64,000 nt of DNA from Chitinophagales bacterium (GTDB taxonomy: Bacteria > Bacteroidota > Bacteroidia > Chitinophagales > UBA10324): the NCBI GenBank assembly GCA_013816805.1, contig JACDDS010000007.1, forward strand, positions 1 to 64,000, read 5' to 3'. Every line of letters starts with the position of its first letter. The stretch's first letter is position 1. The notes beneath the pieces were generated by a model. It was given only the letters and a program-made list of their open reading frames with translations, did not search any database and had not been told where the DNA came from. Shown one piece after another: positions 28,208 to 37,814 of this stretch. The position numbers and the translations under genes are program-made.

Positions 28208-30745
28208 ATGAAAGAGAAAGCCGGCATAAAGCAAAAAGTACCGATATCCTCGGAGAGAAAAACGATTTCGCCTGATATTAAGATCGCTGTTTTTAATAAG
28301 ATTCTGCCGCATGCTGCGGCAGTAATCCTCTTCGCTATTATCACGTGCTTGTATTTTTCACCTATGATCTTTGACAATAAAGTCCTTTTTCAGAGTGATA
28401 TAGTTCAGGGCAAAGGAATGGCAAAGGAGCTATCAGATTACCGTGCACAGATGGGTAAAGAAGCTTTATGGACGAATTCCATGTTTGGCGGGATGCCGGC
28501 TTACCAGATTACCGTGTTTTACAAAGGAAATCTTCTGCAATACCTTGATGATTTGCTATACATGGGTTTCCCTCATCCCGCCCGGTTATTTTTTCTTGCC
28601 TTTCTGTGTTTTTACTTCTTAATGATTTCTGTGGGCATAACACCATGGTTATCGATAGCCGGAGCTATTGGTTATACACTCTCCTCGTATGATTTAATTA
28701 TTATAGCAGCCGGCCACAATACAAAAATGCATGCAATTGCTTTGCTGCCGCTAGCTGTTGCGGGAATCATTATGCTGCGAAATGGCAGATATGTTTGGGG
28801 TGGCATTATTACAGCCGTAGCCTTATCACTGCAGATTTATGCAAACCACCTTCAAATTACCTACTATCTTATGCTTCTCATGATTGTTTACGGGATCGTA
28901 GAGCTGATCTATGCAATCAGGGAAAAAGATTTTAAGAGGTTATTAATTTCTGCAGGTGTTGCTGCAATAGCAGCCACATTTGCAGTGCTCACCAATTTAT
29001 CCATGTTATGGTCTACAAAGGATTATGTGCCTTCCACCATTCGTGGCCCATCCGAACTTTCTTCAAATAAGCAATCCACCGGCGGGCTGGATAAAGATTA
29101 TGCATATCAGTGGAGCTATGGTAAAATGGAAACTTTTACATTGCTTATTCCAAACTTTTTTGGTGGCGTCTCAGGATCGGAAGCTTCAGCAAACTCTCAA
29201 TGGAGCAAGCTTATAAATTCGGCAAACCTGCCGCCGGATCAAAGAGATTCCTATTTGAAACACGAACCGCTTTATTGGGGAGATCAACCATTTACAGGGG
29301 GACCAGTTTATGTGGGAGCAATTTTTTGTCTTCTGTTTATACTGGGTCTGTTTCTTATCAGAGACCGGTGGAGATGGTGGTTGCTCACTGTATCAGTTCT
29401 TGCTATTATGCTTTCGTGGGGACGAAATATGATGTGGTTTTCTGATTTATTTTTCTACTATTTCCCTGGCTACAATAAATTCAGAGTAGTTGCAATGATT
29501 TTAGTGCTGGTGCAGTTTACATTCCCTTTCATGGGAATTATGGTACTATGGAAAATTATTCGCGGAGATTTTACCAGGCAGGAGGTAATTCAAAAATTGA
29601 AATGGAGCTTTTATATTGTTGGTGGACTGTGTTTATTTTTTGCTTTGTTCGGAACCTCCTTTTTCAGCTTTACCGGCAATAGTGATGTCAGGTACCAGAG
29701 CCAGCAGGAAGTTATAAACGCTCTTATATCCGATCGGAAGGATGCGCTGCGGACTGATGCTTTCAGATCGTTTGTATTTGTCTTATTGTCTGCATCAGTT
29801 ATCTGGTTGTATGTAAATGACCGTATTAAGAAGAATATCTTTATGGGCGGAATTACACTGCTTATTTTTATTGACCTTTTTACAGTAGGGAAAAGGTATT
29901 TGACTGCCGATAATTTCACAAATCAAAACCAGTATAATGAAGAATTTCAGCCCACTGCAGTAGATCAGTTTATACTGAAAGAAAGCTCAAAAGACTACAG
30001 AGTATTAAATCTCGCTTCTGACACCTGGAATGATTCGCACACTTCTTATTTTCATAAAAGTGTAGGAGGATATCATGCTGCCAAGCTCCGGCGCTATCAG
30101 GAAATTATAGAGCATCAGCTTGATCGTAAGGATTTGGCTGCGAAGAAAAACCTGGGACCTAACATTTCTGTTCTGAATATGCTGAATGCAAAATATATTA
30201 TTGTTCCATCTAAAGATCAGGGTGAACAGGTTCAACCTAATCCGGGGGCCCTCGATAATGCCTGGTTTGCAGACAGCATTAAAATAGTACAGGATGCTGA
30301 TGAGGAAATGAGTGCTTTAAATGATTTTAATCCTGCGACTACCGCAATTATTGATAAACGGTATTCTTCCCAGTTAAGCGGTTATAATCCTGTCGATGAT
30401 TTAACCTCCTCCATAGTTTTAGAAAAGTACGAGCCCAATGATTTAATCTATAAATCCACTTCTTCAAAGGATCGTGTTGCTGTATTCTCCGAAATTTATT
30501 ATCAGCCGGGATGGAATGCATATCTGGATGGAAAAAAGACAGATCATTTCCGGTGTAACTACATTTTGCGGGGAATGCGCATTCCAGGCGGAAGCCATAC
30601 TATAGAATTTAAGTTTGAGCCTGCCTCTTATTATGTCGGGGAAAAAGTTGCCTATGCAAGTTCAGTTTTAGTTCTTTTACTTCTTACTGGAGCGGGATTG
30701 CGGGAATTTTTAAAATACAGAACCCGAAATAGGAATCAAACCTAA
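28208..30745 (+). CDS. YfhO-like polytopic membrane protein
   Basis: 845 residues. About twelve to fourteen membrane helices in residues 35-560 and near the C-terminus (about 815-835), with a soluble domain between (about 580-810). Motifs typical of YfhO proteins are visible: FQSDIVQGKGMAKELSDYR in the first loop, FGGMPAYQ, and GWNAYLDGKKTDHFRCNY near the end. Family members resemble GT-C glycosyltransferases; B. subtilis YfhO is involved in glycosylating lipoteichoic acid, so a lipid-linked sugar transferase role is plausible but unproven. A GT4 glycosyltransferase gene follows 76 bases downstream. Confidence 0.85.
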   Translation: MKEKAGIKQKVPISSERKTISPDIKIAVFNKILPHAAAVILFAIITCLYFSPMIFDNKVLFQSDIVQGKGMAKELSDYRAQMGKEALWTNSMFGGMPAYQITVFYKGNLLQYLDDLLYMGFPHPARLFFLAFLCFYFLMISVGITPWLSIAGAIGYTLSSYDLIIIAAGHNTKMHAIALLPLAVAGIIMLRNGRYVWGGIITAVALSLQIYANHLQITYYLMLLMIVYGIVELIYAIREKDFKRLLISAGVAAIAATFAVLTNLSMLWSTKDYVPSTIRGPSELSSNKQSTGGLDKDYAYQWSYGKMETFTLLIPNFFGGVSGSEASANSQWSKLINSANLPPDQRDSYLKHEPLYWGDQPFTGGPVYVGAIFCLLFILGLFLIRDRWRWWLLTVSVLAIMLSWGRNMMWFSDLFFYYFPGYNKFRVVAMILVLVQFTFPFMGIMVLWKIIRGDFTRQEVIQKLKWSFYIVGGLCLFFALFGTSFFSFTGNSDVRYQSQQEVINALISDRKDALRTDAFRSFVFVLLSASVIWLYVNDRIKKNIFMGGITLLIFIDLFTVGKRYLTADNFTNQNQYNEEFQPTAVDQFILKESSKDYRVLNLASDTWNDSHTSYFHKSVGGYHAAKLRRYQEIIEHQLDRKDLAAKKNLGPNISVLNMLNAKYIIVPSKDQGEQVQPNPGALDNAWFADSIKIVQDADEEMSALNDFNPATTAIIDKRYSSQLSGYNPVDDLTSSIVLEKYEPNDLIYKSTSSKDRVAVFSEIYYQPGWNAYLDGKKTDHFRCNYILRGMRIPGGSHTIEFKFEPASYYVGEKVAYASSVLVLLLLTGAGLREFLKYRTRNRNQT

Positions 30746-30821
30746 GACTCTTTTTCGGGCTTATTTCCACTATTGAATGGCATTCCTTTTTATTATCTGC
30801 GTATTCAACCTTTCTTAATTA

Positions 30822-32132
30822 ATGAGAAAAGTATTAATCATCACCTATTACTGGCCTCCTAGTGGCGGCGCGGGAGTGCAGCGGTGGTTGAAATTTGTAA
30901 AATACCTGCCTTCATTCGGATGGCAGCCTGTTGTTTATACAGTTGCGAATGGTGAATACCCGGTAATCGATGCTTCACTTGAAAATGAAATCCCAAAAGA
31001 TGTAGAAGTAATAAAGAAAAAAATTTGGGAACCCTATGCTCTTTACAAATTTATTTACAGGAAAGAAAAGGAAGACCGGATTACTCCAAATACTGGTTTG
31101 TCTTCAGGTAAAAGTTCAAAGTCACAGCTGGCAGCGGCGTGGATCAGGGGAAATTTATTAATACCTGATCCACGTAAGTTCTGGATCAGGCCCTCAGTGA
31201 AGTTTTTAACAGACTATTTAAAAAAAAATCCGGTTGATGCCATAATTACCAGCTCTCCTCCACATAGCTTACAATTGATCGGACTAACCTTGAAAAAAAA
31301 AACCGGGTTGCCCTGGATTGTTGATTTCAGGGACCCGTGGAGCTCGTATTATTTTCTCCTAAACCTGCAACTTAATAAAAGGGTGATGGATAAACATCGC
31401 GCTCTGGAAAAAAAAGTGTTGGATACGGCGGACCGTGTTATAGTAGTTTCTCCTTCCATGAAAGAAAATATGGAGAAAATTGTACCTGGAAAAATTTCGG
31501 TTATCACCAATGGATATGATGAAGAAGATTTCTTGGGAATAGCAGAGGAAAGGACTGGTAATAAATTTTCAATGGTATATACCGGAACATTTCTTCCTAC
31601 TCAAAATCCAAATATTTTATGGGAGGCTTTAGCCGAGCTGACAACTGAATTCCCCAAATTAAAAGATGACCTGGAGATAAAGCTGGTGGGCATTATTGAT
31701 CCACTCATTCTTTCAGACATCACAAAACACCAGCTGGATCGATTTCTTGTATTACAAAATTATGTACCGCATAATGAAGTAATCAAGATTCAGAAAGCAG
31801 CATCCGTATTATTGCTCTCTGTAAATAATACACCAACTGCCAGAGAAATTATTACAGGCAAGCTCTTTGAATACCTCGGTTCCGGACGACCTATTTTATG
31901 CTTTGCCCCTAAGGATGGTGATGCAGGAAAAATAGTTCTCGATGCCAAAGCCGGTGTAGTAAATGATTACTATAACAAGGAAGCCCTGAAACAACAATTG
32001 GTTCATCTGTATGCTAAATACCGTGCTGGAACTTTATCAATTCAAAGTTCTGGTATAGAAAAATATTCCAGGAGAAAACTAACAGAAGAATTAAGTATTC
32101 TGCTCCGGGAAACAACAACCTCAGGAAATTAA
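30822..32132 (+). CDS. GT4-family glycosyltransferase
   Basis: 436 residues, GT-B fold. N-terminal domain begins with YYWPPSGGAGVQRWLKF, a typical opening for WcaI-like GT4 enzymes, followed by SSPPHSLQLIG and VDFRDPWS. The C-terminal domain holds MVYTGTFLPTQNP and GKLFEYLGSGRPILCF, the sugar-nucleotide binding region. It probably adds a sugar to a surface glycan or lipid-linked intermediate. It faces a convergent GT4 gene with only 19 bases between stops. Donor and acceptor are unknown. Confidence 0.88.
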   Translation: MRKVLIITYYWPPSGGAGVQRWLKFVKYLPSFGWQPVVYTVANGEYPVIDASLENEIPKDVEVIKKKIWEPYALYKFIYRKEKEDRITPNTGLSSGKSSKSQLAAAWIRGNLLIPDPRKFWIRPSVKFLTDYLKKNPVDAIITSSPPHSLQLIGLTLKKKTGLPWIVDFRDPWSSYYFLLNLQLNKRVMDKHRALEKKVLDTADRVIVVSPSMKENMEKIVPGKISVITNGYDEEDFLGIAEERTGNKFSMVYTGTFLPTQNPNILWEALAELTTEFPKLKDDLEIKLVGIIDPLILSDITKHQLDRFLVLQNYVPHNEVIKIQKAASVLLLSVNNTPTAREIITGKLFEYLGSGRPILCFAPKDGDAGKIVLDAKAGVVNDYYNKEALKQQLVHLYAKYRAGTLSIQSSGIEKYSRRKLTEELSILLRETTTSGN

Positions 32133-32151
32133 CGTGGTGTAATCATTTAAA

Positions 32152-33273
32152 TCAATCATATAATTGTTTAAACTGAGCTCCTACTTTTTTAAGGGAAAAA
32201 CGATTTTTATGAAAACCGGCAATGTACTCGTGATTGTAATTTGTAGTAATTGCTTTATTTATTTTATTGATCCAATCTTCAAGGTTGTTTTCACAGAGAT
32301 AACCTAACTGCTTGTTTTGAAGCAGATCAGGAATCGGTTCAACGTTTGACGCTATTACAGGAGTACCAGTTGACAGCGCTTCTGCAACTACCACCGAAAA
32401 TGTTTCAAATAAGGTAGCGTGAACAAAAAAGTCGGAAGCTCTCAACAGATCGCCCACTTCATCTTTTGAGAGGATTCCAAGCCTGTTAACAGAAATGGCA
32501 AGATTTCTTTTGTTAAGTGCTTCGGTCAGCTTATTCCCGGTACCGGCAATATTTAAGACTATTTGCCTTTCTGTTATCTGCTGAACCTTTTCTAATGCAT
32601 CTATAAAAAGAGAGGGTATTTTATTTCCTGCCCAGTTAGCTATTGCCGAAAATGTAACTTTTAAATGGTCGTTTGGCTTTGGTTTGTAGTAATAAATAGA
32701 TTCATCAATAACATTTGGAATAGTGTGCACTTTGCTTCCATCTGATATATATTTTATAAGGTTGCGTTTAAGATATCCGGAAACAACCGTTACAGCTTTT
32801 GCAGTATTGTAGGCACGTAATCCACTTGCTAAAAATATATTTTTGGTAAAAAACCGATCCACTTTTGTCCAGTGTTCTGTTATTATATGTGGAATTTCCA
32901 ATTCCTTTGAAAGCCAGTATCCTATTATGCCACACGGGCTTATAACATTTGAATGCAGGAAATTAAAAATGATTTTTTCTTTTTCAAGTTTTTTAATTTC
33001 CTTTTTTGCCAGCCTGAACAGGAATGGCGTTATGGCATATACTTTTTTCCAATAGCGTGAAAGAATATTTATTTGTATTGTTAATACTCCGTTTTCATCT
33101 ATAAAGGTTTCCGTATAATGTTCATAAAGCCGGTGGCTTTCACTTACATTAATAAATAGGACTGTAATATCTACGCCTGAAAATTTAATTGCTTTTACAT
33201 GCTCTTTGACGAAAAGACCGGCAGATGAATTTTGCGTTGATGGATACCAGGCAGTAAGAAAGAGAACTTTCAA
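32152..33273 (-). CDS. GT4-family glycosyltransferase
   Basis: 373 residues, GT-B fold. Starts MKVLFLTAWYPSTQNSSAG, the classic N-terminus for capsule/exopolysaccharide GT4 enzymes. C-terminal donor-binding region: FFVHATLFETFSVVVAEALS followed by GTPVIASNVEPIPDLL, which includes the E-x7-E motif. Third gene of a tight minus-strand operon (5-base gap after the GT2 gene), so it likely builds the same glycan as its neighbours. Confidence 0.9.
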   Translation of the reverse strand: MKVLFLTAWYPSTQNSSAGLFVKEHVKAIKFSGVDITVLFINVSESHRLYEHYTETFIDENGVLTIQINILSRYWKKVYAITPFLFRLAKKEIKKLEKEKIIFNFLHSNVISPCGIIGYWLSKELEIPHIITEHWTKVDRFFTKNIFLASGLRAYNTAKAVTVVSGYLKRNLIKYISDGSKVHTIPNVIDESIYYYKPKPNDHLKVTFSAIANWAGNKIPSLFIDALEKVQQITERQIVLNIAGTGNKLTEALNKRNLAISVNRLGILSKDEVGDLLRASDFFVHATLFETFSVVVAEALSTGTPVIASNVEPIPDLLQNKQLGYLCENNLEDWINKINKAITTNYNHEYIAGFHKNRFSLKKVGAQFKQLYD

Positions 33274-33278
33274 ATAAA

Positions 33279-34298
33279 TTATATTTTATAGGATTTCTTT
33301 CCAAGGATTTTTGCAAAACCCTCCACATTAAGCCGGAACAAGCTAAAGACAAAGCCAACAGCGGAGCGTGCCCGCCAGATGACATTAGTTAAACCTGGTG
33401 CAAGAATGGATTTCAGATAATCTTTGCGCGCACCGGAAAAATCTTTTCTTAATAATTTATATCGCCCCGATCGGGCATATGCAATTAAAATCAGGTTATC
33501 CCAAGACCTCTCTATGGAATTGAAATCAATTTGACTTACGATGTCATTATTTTTATTTTTTTTATAATGATCAATAGCGCATGCTGCAAGGCCTTTAAAA
33601 ATTTCTACGGTGAATTTTTTGGTAACCTGGTTCCCGTAGGTTCTCCAGGCACCTAAAACGGCTTCATCAAAGTAAAATTTACCCTTCAAGCTTAACTCAA
33701 GAATAGTCGGATAATCGATCAGCGGCAGGTTCTTCCCGCTCTTAAAACCCCCAATTTGCAATAATATGAATTTACGGATCACAATAGTAAGGGCAGGAAT
33801 ACAATTCCTGAAGTAAAGTACCTTAAGTAAGTTTCCTGCAGGAGTATTATCGAAAAGGATACTCTGAGTTTCGTGCATATCCGGCTCTACAGAATCTATT
33901 TTTGTCTGGTCGGCATCAATAACTTTTGCACGTCCCCAGGTAAGTACTATATTTTCATCGGTTTCCAAAGCCTTAATCTGGAGCTCGAGTTTTTGGGATT
34001 CCCACAGATCATCACCTTCCAGGATTGCTATGTATTTTCCATTTGTATTATCTAAGGCGAAATTGTAGGTTTCTACCAGCTTAAATGCACCTTTATTTTT
34101 TTGCGTGAAGAGTTTGATTCGGGAATCCTTAGTGGTATATGCTTTTGCAATATGTTCTGTATTATCGGTGCTTCCATCATTTACGATGATCATCTCCCAA
34201 TTTAAATAAGTCTGATTTAAGGCAGATTGAATACAGGCATCCAGGAAACGTGCATGGTTATACGTAGGTGTTATAATAGAAACTAAAGGGCCCTCCAT
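33279..34298 (-). CDS. GT2-family glycosyltransferase
   Basis: 339 residues, GT-A fold. Opens VSIITPTYNHARFLDACIQS, then IVNDGSTDNT (first conserved Asp) and YIAILEGDDLWESQKL (the DxD-like metal site EGDD), all standard for GT2. The C-terminal third is helical. It sits between a methyltransferase gene (6-base gap) and a GT4 gene (5-base gap), in one operon for surface glycan assembly. Confidence 0.92.
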   Translation of the reverse strand: MEGPLVSIITPTYNHARFLDACIQSALNQTYLNWEMIIVNDGSTDNTEHIAKAYTTKDSRIKLFTQKNKGAFKLVETYNFALDNTNGKYIAILEGDDLWESQKLELQIKALETDENIVLTWGRAKVIDADQTKIDSVEPDMHETQSILFDNTPAGNLLKVLYFRNCIPALTIVIRKFILLQIGGFKSGKNLPLIDYPTILELSLKGKFYFDEAVLGAWRTYGNQVTKKFTVEIFKGLAACAIDHYKKNKNNDIVSQIDFNSIERSWDNLILIAYARSGRYKLLRKDFSGARKDYLKSILAPGLTNVIWRARSAVGFVFSLFRLNVEGFAKILGKKSYKI

Positions 34299-34304
34299 AC
34301 ATTT

Positions 34305-34904
34305 TTACTTTACGGGTCTCATCACAAATATTATTTCTGCACAGGGAAACAACCAGCAGAAGTTTTCTTCATAAAATTCTTTTATACCATTATTTAGATT
34401 TACAATTTTTTTAACTATCTGCTTGAAATAATGGCGGATGGTAAATGGGGATTTAAAATTTAATTTTCTTTCCATTATATGGAATTTATCAGCTGAATAA
34501 AATCCAGGTACTTTCCGTTTTAAAGCACTGTCATTATCTGCTAAATAATCAAAAGTATATAACCCAAAAAAACGCTTATGAGTATAATCTGAATAATAGT
34601 AAGGATTGGAAAAATGTGGAACAACTGCAATATGAAGTCCATCCCGTTTTAATACCCGGTGAATTTCACTTATTAAAAATTCGAAATTTGAAATATGCTC
34701 CAGAAAATGGGAAGAACTAATTTCATCTATAGACGAATCAGGGAGAAAAATTAATCCATTCTCAGCATCATGCACAATATCAACTCCATGTAGCGCTAAC
34801 TTATCTATGCCTATTTTTCCTTCTTTTTTATTAGGTCCGCATCCTAGCTCAATGCATATTTTGTCACCGTTATTTATTTTATCCAATAAAAATTGAGGAA
34901 TCAT
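34305..34904 (-). CDS. SAM-dependent methyltransferase of a glycan locus
   Basis: 199 residues. Class I methyltransferase: motif I CIELGCGPNKKEGKIGID, acidic residue D at the end of the second strand, and motif IV-like region SSHFLEHISNFEFLISEIHRVLK, typical of the small methyltransferases found in O-antigen and capsule clusters. It probably methylates a sugar or terminates a chain. First gene of the three-gene minus operon. Confidence 0.85.
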   Translation of the reverse strand: MIPQFLLDKINNGDKICIELGCGPNKKEGKIGIDKLALHGVDIVHDAENGLIFLPDSSIDEISSSHFLEHISNFEFLISEIHRVLKRDGLHIAVVPHFSNPYYYSDYTHKRFFGLYTFDYLADNDSALKRKVPGFYSADKFHIMERKLNFKSPFTIRHYFKQIVKKIVNLNNGIKEFYEENFCWLFPCAEIIFVMRPVK

Positions 34905-35062
34905 TCAATAGTAATTTGTACTCTAGTTGAGATGAGGCTAAGATAGAGCAAAAAGCGTTTTTTCATACGGGTAATAAATAATATTATGAGTGAGCTATTA
35001 CAAGGGTTGCAATTGATAAAACTAAAACTCGTCTTAAAAAATGCTTTATCTCCTTTTTGCGT

Positions 35063-35070
35063 TATCTTTT
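35063..35070 (+). promoter_or_regulatory. Possible -7 box for the flippase gene
   Basis: TATCTTTT matches seven of eight positions of TAnnTTTG, 20 bases before the ATG at 35091. The gene is divergent from the methyltransferase-GT2-GT4 operon. Confidence 0.35.
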
Positions 35071-35090
35071 AACGTTCCGATTGAACAACC

Positions 35091-36575
35091 ATGGGAATAG
35101 TTAAACGTCAAAGCGTTCCTTCAGCCATTGCGGCATATGCCGGGGTGGCTTTGGGGTTCATTAATTTCAATTATTTATTACCGCGCTTTGCTACGGTAGA
35201 GGATGTTGGGCTTGTAAAGATGTTAATTAGTGCAGCCGTTGTTTTCTCCCAATTGGGAACACTTGGTATTGTATATACAACGTTGCGTTATTTCCCTTAC
35301 TTCAATTCAAGGGATAAAAAACACCATGGTTTCCTGGTGATCTTGTTCACTACCGGTTTTGCCGGGTTGATTATTTTCTCTCTTGCTTATTTTATTTTTC
35401 AGGAGCCTATAAAGTCTTTCTATCATGCTAAAGCAGAATTATTTAATGAATATATTCTGTACGTATTGCCAATTGGTGGACTTTTACTTTTTTCAGAAAT
35501 ACTGTCCGGATATTCCCGTTCGCTGTATAAAACGATAGTTCCGACAATAATCCGGGAACTGTTGGTCAGGATATGTAACTCCATTGCTATTCTACTTTAT
35601 ATATTTAAATACATTGATTTTAAGTTTTTTGTCATGCTAATCGTGGGCGGTTATGCTGTGCAGGTGCTTACCATGCTCTTATATCTGCGATGGAGGAAAC
35701 AACTCTTTCTCGGTACATTTTCCGGTTTTTTAACCCGGCCTTTTGCACGGGAAATGGCAGGATATACCGGGTTCATGTTTTTAACCATTATATCCGGAAT
35801 CTTTATTACCAATATTGATTTGATTATGCTTGGTGCATTATCCGGATTGGTAAGTGTAGGTATATACGGTGTAGTGGTAACTATTTCTACCATTATCATT
35901 ATTCCATCCCGAACCATTACACAAATTGTAGTTCCTATTTTTTCAGAGGCATGGAAAAATAATGACATTAGGAAAATCAAGAATATGTACTCTCAAACTG
36001 CCATTAATAATTTATTAATTGGTGCATTTATTTTTATATTAATCTGGGTGAACCTGGATAGTTTTTTTTCATTTCTGCCAAAATCCTATGCTCAGGGAAA
36101 ATGGGTTTTTTTTATATTAGGATTATCACGGCTGCTTGATCTTGGCACCGGCAACAATGGTGAGATCATCTTAACTTCAAAACATTTTCGTTTTATATTA
36201 TTCACAAACCTTTACCTGATAGCGGTAACCTTTTTAAGTTATTGGTGGCTGATACCGAGATACGACATGTTAGGTGCTGCACTTGCCACCGGTATATCAA
36301 TTCTTTCATACAATACCATTCGGTCTGTCTTTCTATATTATAAATACGGAATGCATCCAATTACGGCAGATTACCTCAAAGGTTTGATGATGGCAACTGC
36401 AATATTGATTTTCGCTTCTTTTCTTCCTCCCCTTCATAATATTTTCTGGAATATTGTATACAAGTCTGTATTTGTCTCTGGGGTATTTTTAGCACTAATT
36501 GTGTGGATAAAACCTTCTCCAGACATTGATAGCTCCTTTAACCATATCATAAATATTGTAAGATCGAAGCTTTGA
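35091..36575 (+). CDS. Wzx-like oligosaccharide/polysaccharide flippase
   Basis: 494 residues with about twelve to fourteen membrane helices over the whole length, MOP superfamily. The opening VPSAIAAYAGVALGFINFNYLLPRF and the central IDLIMLGALSGLVSVGIYG are typical of RfbX/Wzx-type polysaccharide exporters. It would move lipid-linked sugar units across the inner membrane. No Wzy polymerase or chain-length regulator is seen nearby; the three glycan genes on the other strand are the likely functional partners. Confidence 0.88.
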   Translation: MGIVKRQSVPSAIAAYAGVALGFINFNYLLPRFATVEDVGLVKMLISAAVVFSQLGTLGIVYTTLRYFPYFNSRDKKHHGFLVILFTTGFAGLIIFSLAYFIFQEPIKSFYHAKAELFNEYILYVLPIGGLLLFSEILSGYSRSLYKTIVPTIIRELLVRICNSIAILLYIFKYIDFKFFVMLIVGGYAVQVLTMLLYLRWRKQLFLGTFSGFLTRPFAREMAGYTGFMFLTIISGIFITNIDLIMLGALSGLVSVGIYGVVVTISTIIIIPSRTITQIVVPIFSEAWKNNDIRKIKNMYSQTAINNLLIGAFIFILIWVNLDSFFSFLPKSYAQGKWVFFILGLSRLLDLGTGNNGEIILTSKHFRFILFTNLYLIAVTFLSYWWLIPRYDMLGAALATGISILSYNTIRSVFLYYKYGMHPITADYLKGLMMATAILIFASFLPPLHNIFWNIVYKSVFVSGVFLALIVWIKPSPDIDSSFNHIINIVRSKL

Positions 36576-36766
36576 AAAAGCTGGGCTTAATTATCAAAAA
36601 TTGCCTTAGCAAATAGAAAAACAGAGAGGAAAAAAGTTTAATCTTCAGCTTGAAATTTTTACATTTGAATGGTTGACTGTTAATTTCCAGCAGGTGTGAA
36701 TAATTTATTGTATAAAAACATCCATCATTAGATTTAATTCCTGAATTTGTCAGCCAATGAGTACTC

Positions 36767-37789
36767 ATGATTGAAAAAATTCTGCCGATGAAAAAATTTA
36801 CACCTCTTTTTATACTCGTTTTTGCCTACTGTTCTTTATCCTTTGCCCAGGATATTCACTATTCTCAGTTTTATTCCTCACCCCTTTCACTTAACCCTGC
36901 ATTGACGGGAATCAATGACTGCAACTACCGTGTCGGCGTTATGTACCGTAACCAATGGAAAAGCGTATCCATTCCTTATAAGACACCATCAATTTCATTT
37001 GACATTAATAATGTTTTACCAAAAATTATTAAAAGCGGGATTTTATCACTGGGCGTAATAGTAATAAATGACCAGGCAGGAGAGGGTGCTTTAACCAATC
37101 TCAGCATTTTAGGATCTATTGCTTATCAGCATGGTTTTGCCGATAATAAATTTAATCTTTCATTAGGCGTGCAGGGAGGATATGTGCAAAAACGAATTGA
37201 TCCTTCCAAACTCACTTTTGAAACCCAGTTTAATGGTACTTCTTTCGATCCGGCTCTTTCAAATGGAGAAAATATAGATGATAAATTCGGGTATGCCGAC
37301 TTTAATGCAGGTATATATCTTTCTTATAGTCCTACTCATGCAGTTGATATTTTTCTGGGCGATGCTCAGAGCCATCTTACCACTCCGAAGGAGACTTTTC
37401 TGAGCGGAACAAATGACTTGCATTTAAGAACCACCATTCACGGAGGTTTACGGATTGGCGTTACAGACAAGCTTAGCATTATTCCACAGGCACTGTACCT
37501 GATGCAGTCCAAGGCAAGAGAGACAAACCTCGGTCTGGGATTAGCTTATGCCTTTACACCCGATGTTCATTTGTATGCCGGAGTTTATGATCGAATAAAG
37601 GATGCAATCATTCCGCAAATAGGATTTGAATATAAACGTGTGCGGTTGGGATTAAGCTATGATATCAATACTTCTTCCCTTCATAATATAGCAAGCGGAA
37701 ACAGTGCTTTTGAAATTTCACTGATGTATACAGGATGCCTTGGTAATATTACACTTGATCAGCCCGTTATGTTTTGTCCCAGATACTAG
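36767..37789 (+). CDS. PorP/SprF-like outer-membrane protein
   Basis: 340 residues; ATG 36767 is used, but the ATG at 36788 (MKKFTPLF) gives a cleaner signal peptide ending SLSFAQ. The mature start DIHYSQFYSSPLSLNPALTG and VGVMYRNQWKSVS are the family signature; the rest is strand-rich (outer-membrane barrel). In Bacteroidota these proteins work with T9SS for surface attachment and gliding adhesins. The OmpA-family gene follows 25 bases downstream, the usual arrangement. Confidence 0.92.
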   Translation: MIEKILPMKKFTPLFILVFAYCSLSFAQDIHYSQFYSSPLSLNPALTGINDCNYRVGVMYRNQWKSVSIPYKTPSISFDINNVLPKIIKSGILSLGVIVINDQAGEGALTNLSILGSIAYQHGFADNKFNLSLGVQGGYVQKRIDPSKLTFETQFNGTSFDPALSNGENIDDKFGYADFNAGIYLSYSPTHAVDIFLGDAQSHLTTPKETFLSGTNDLHLRTTIHGGLRIGVTDKLSIIPQALYLMQSKARETNLGLGLAYAFTPDVHLYAGVYDRIKDAIIPQIGFEYKRVRLGLSYDINTSSLHNIASGNSAFEISLMYTGCLGNITLDQPVMFCPRY

Positions 37790-37814
37790 AATAAATTTTA
37801 ACCGAAACTACTCC

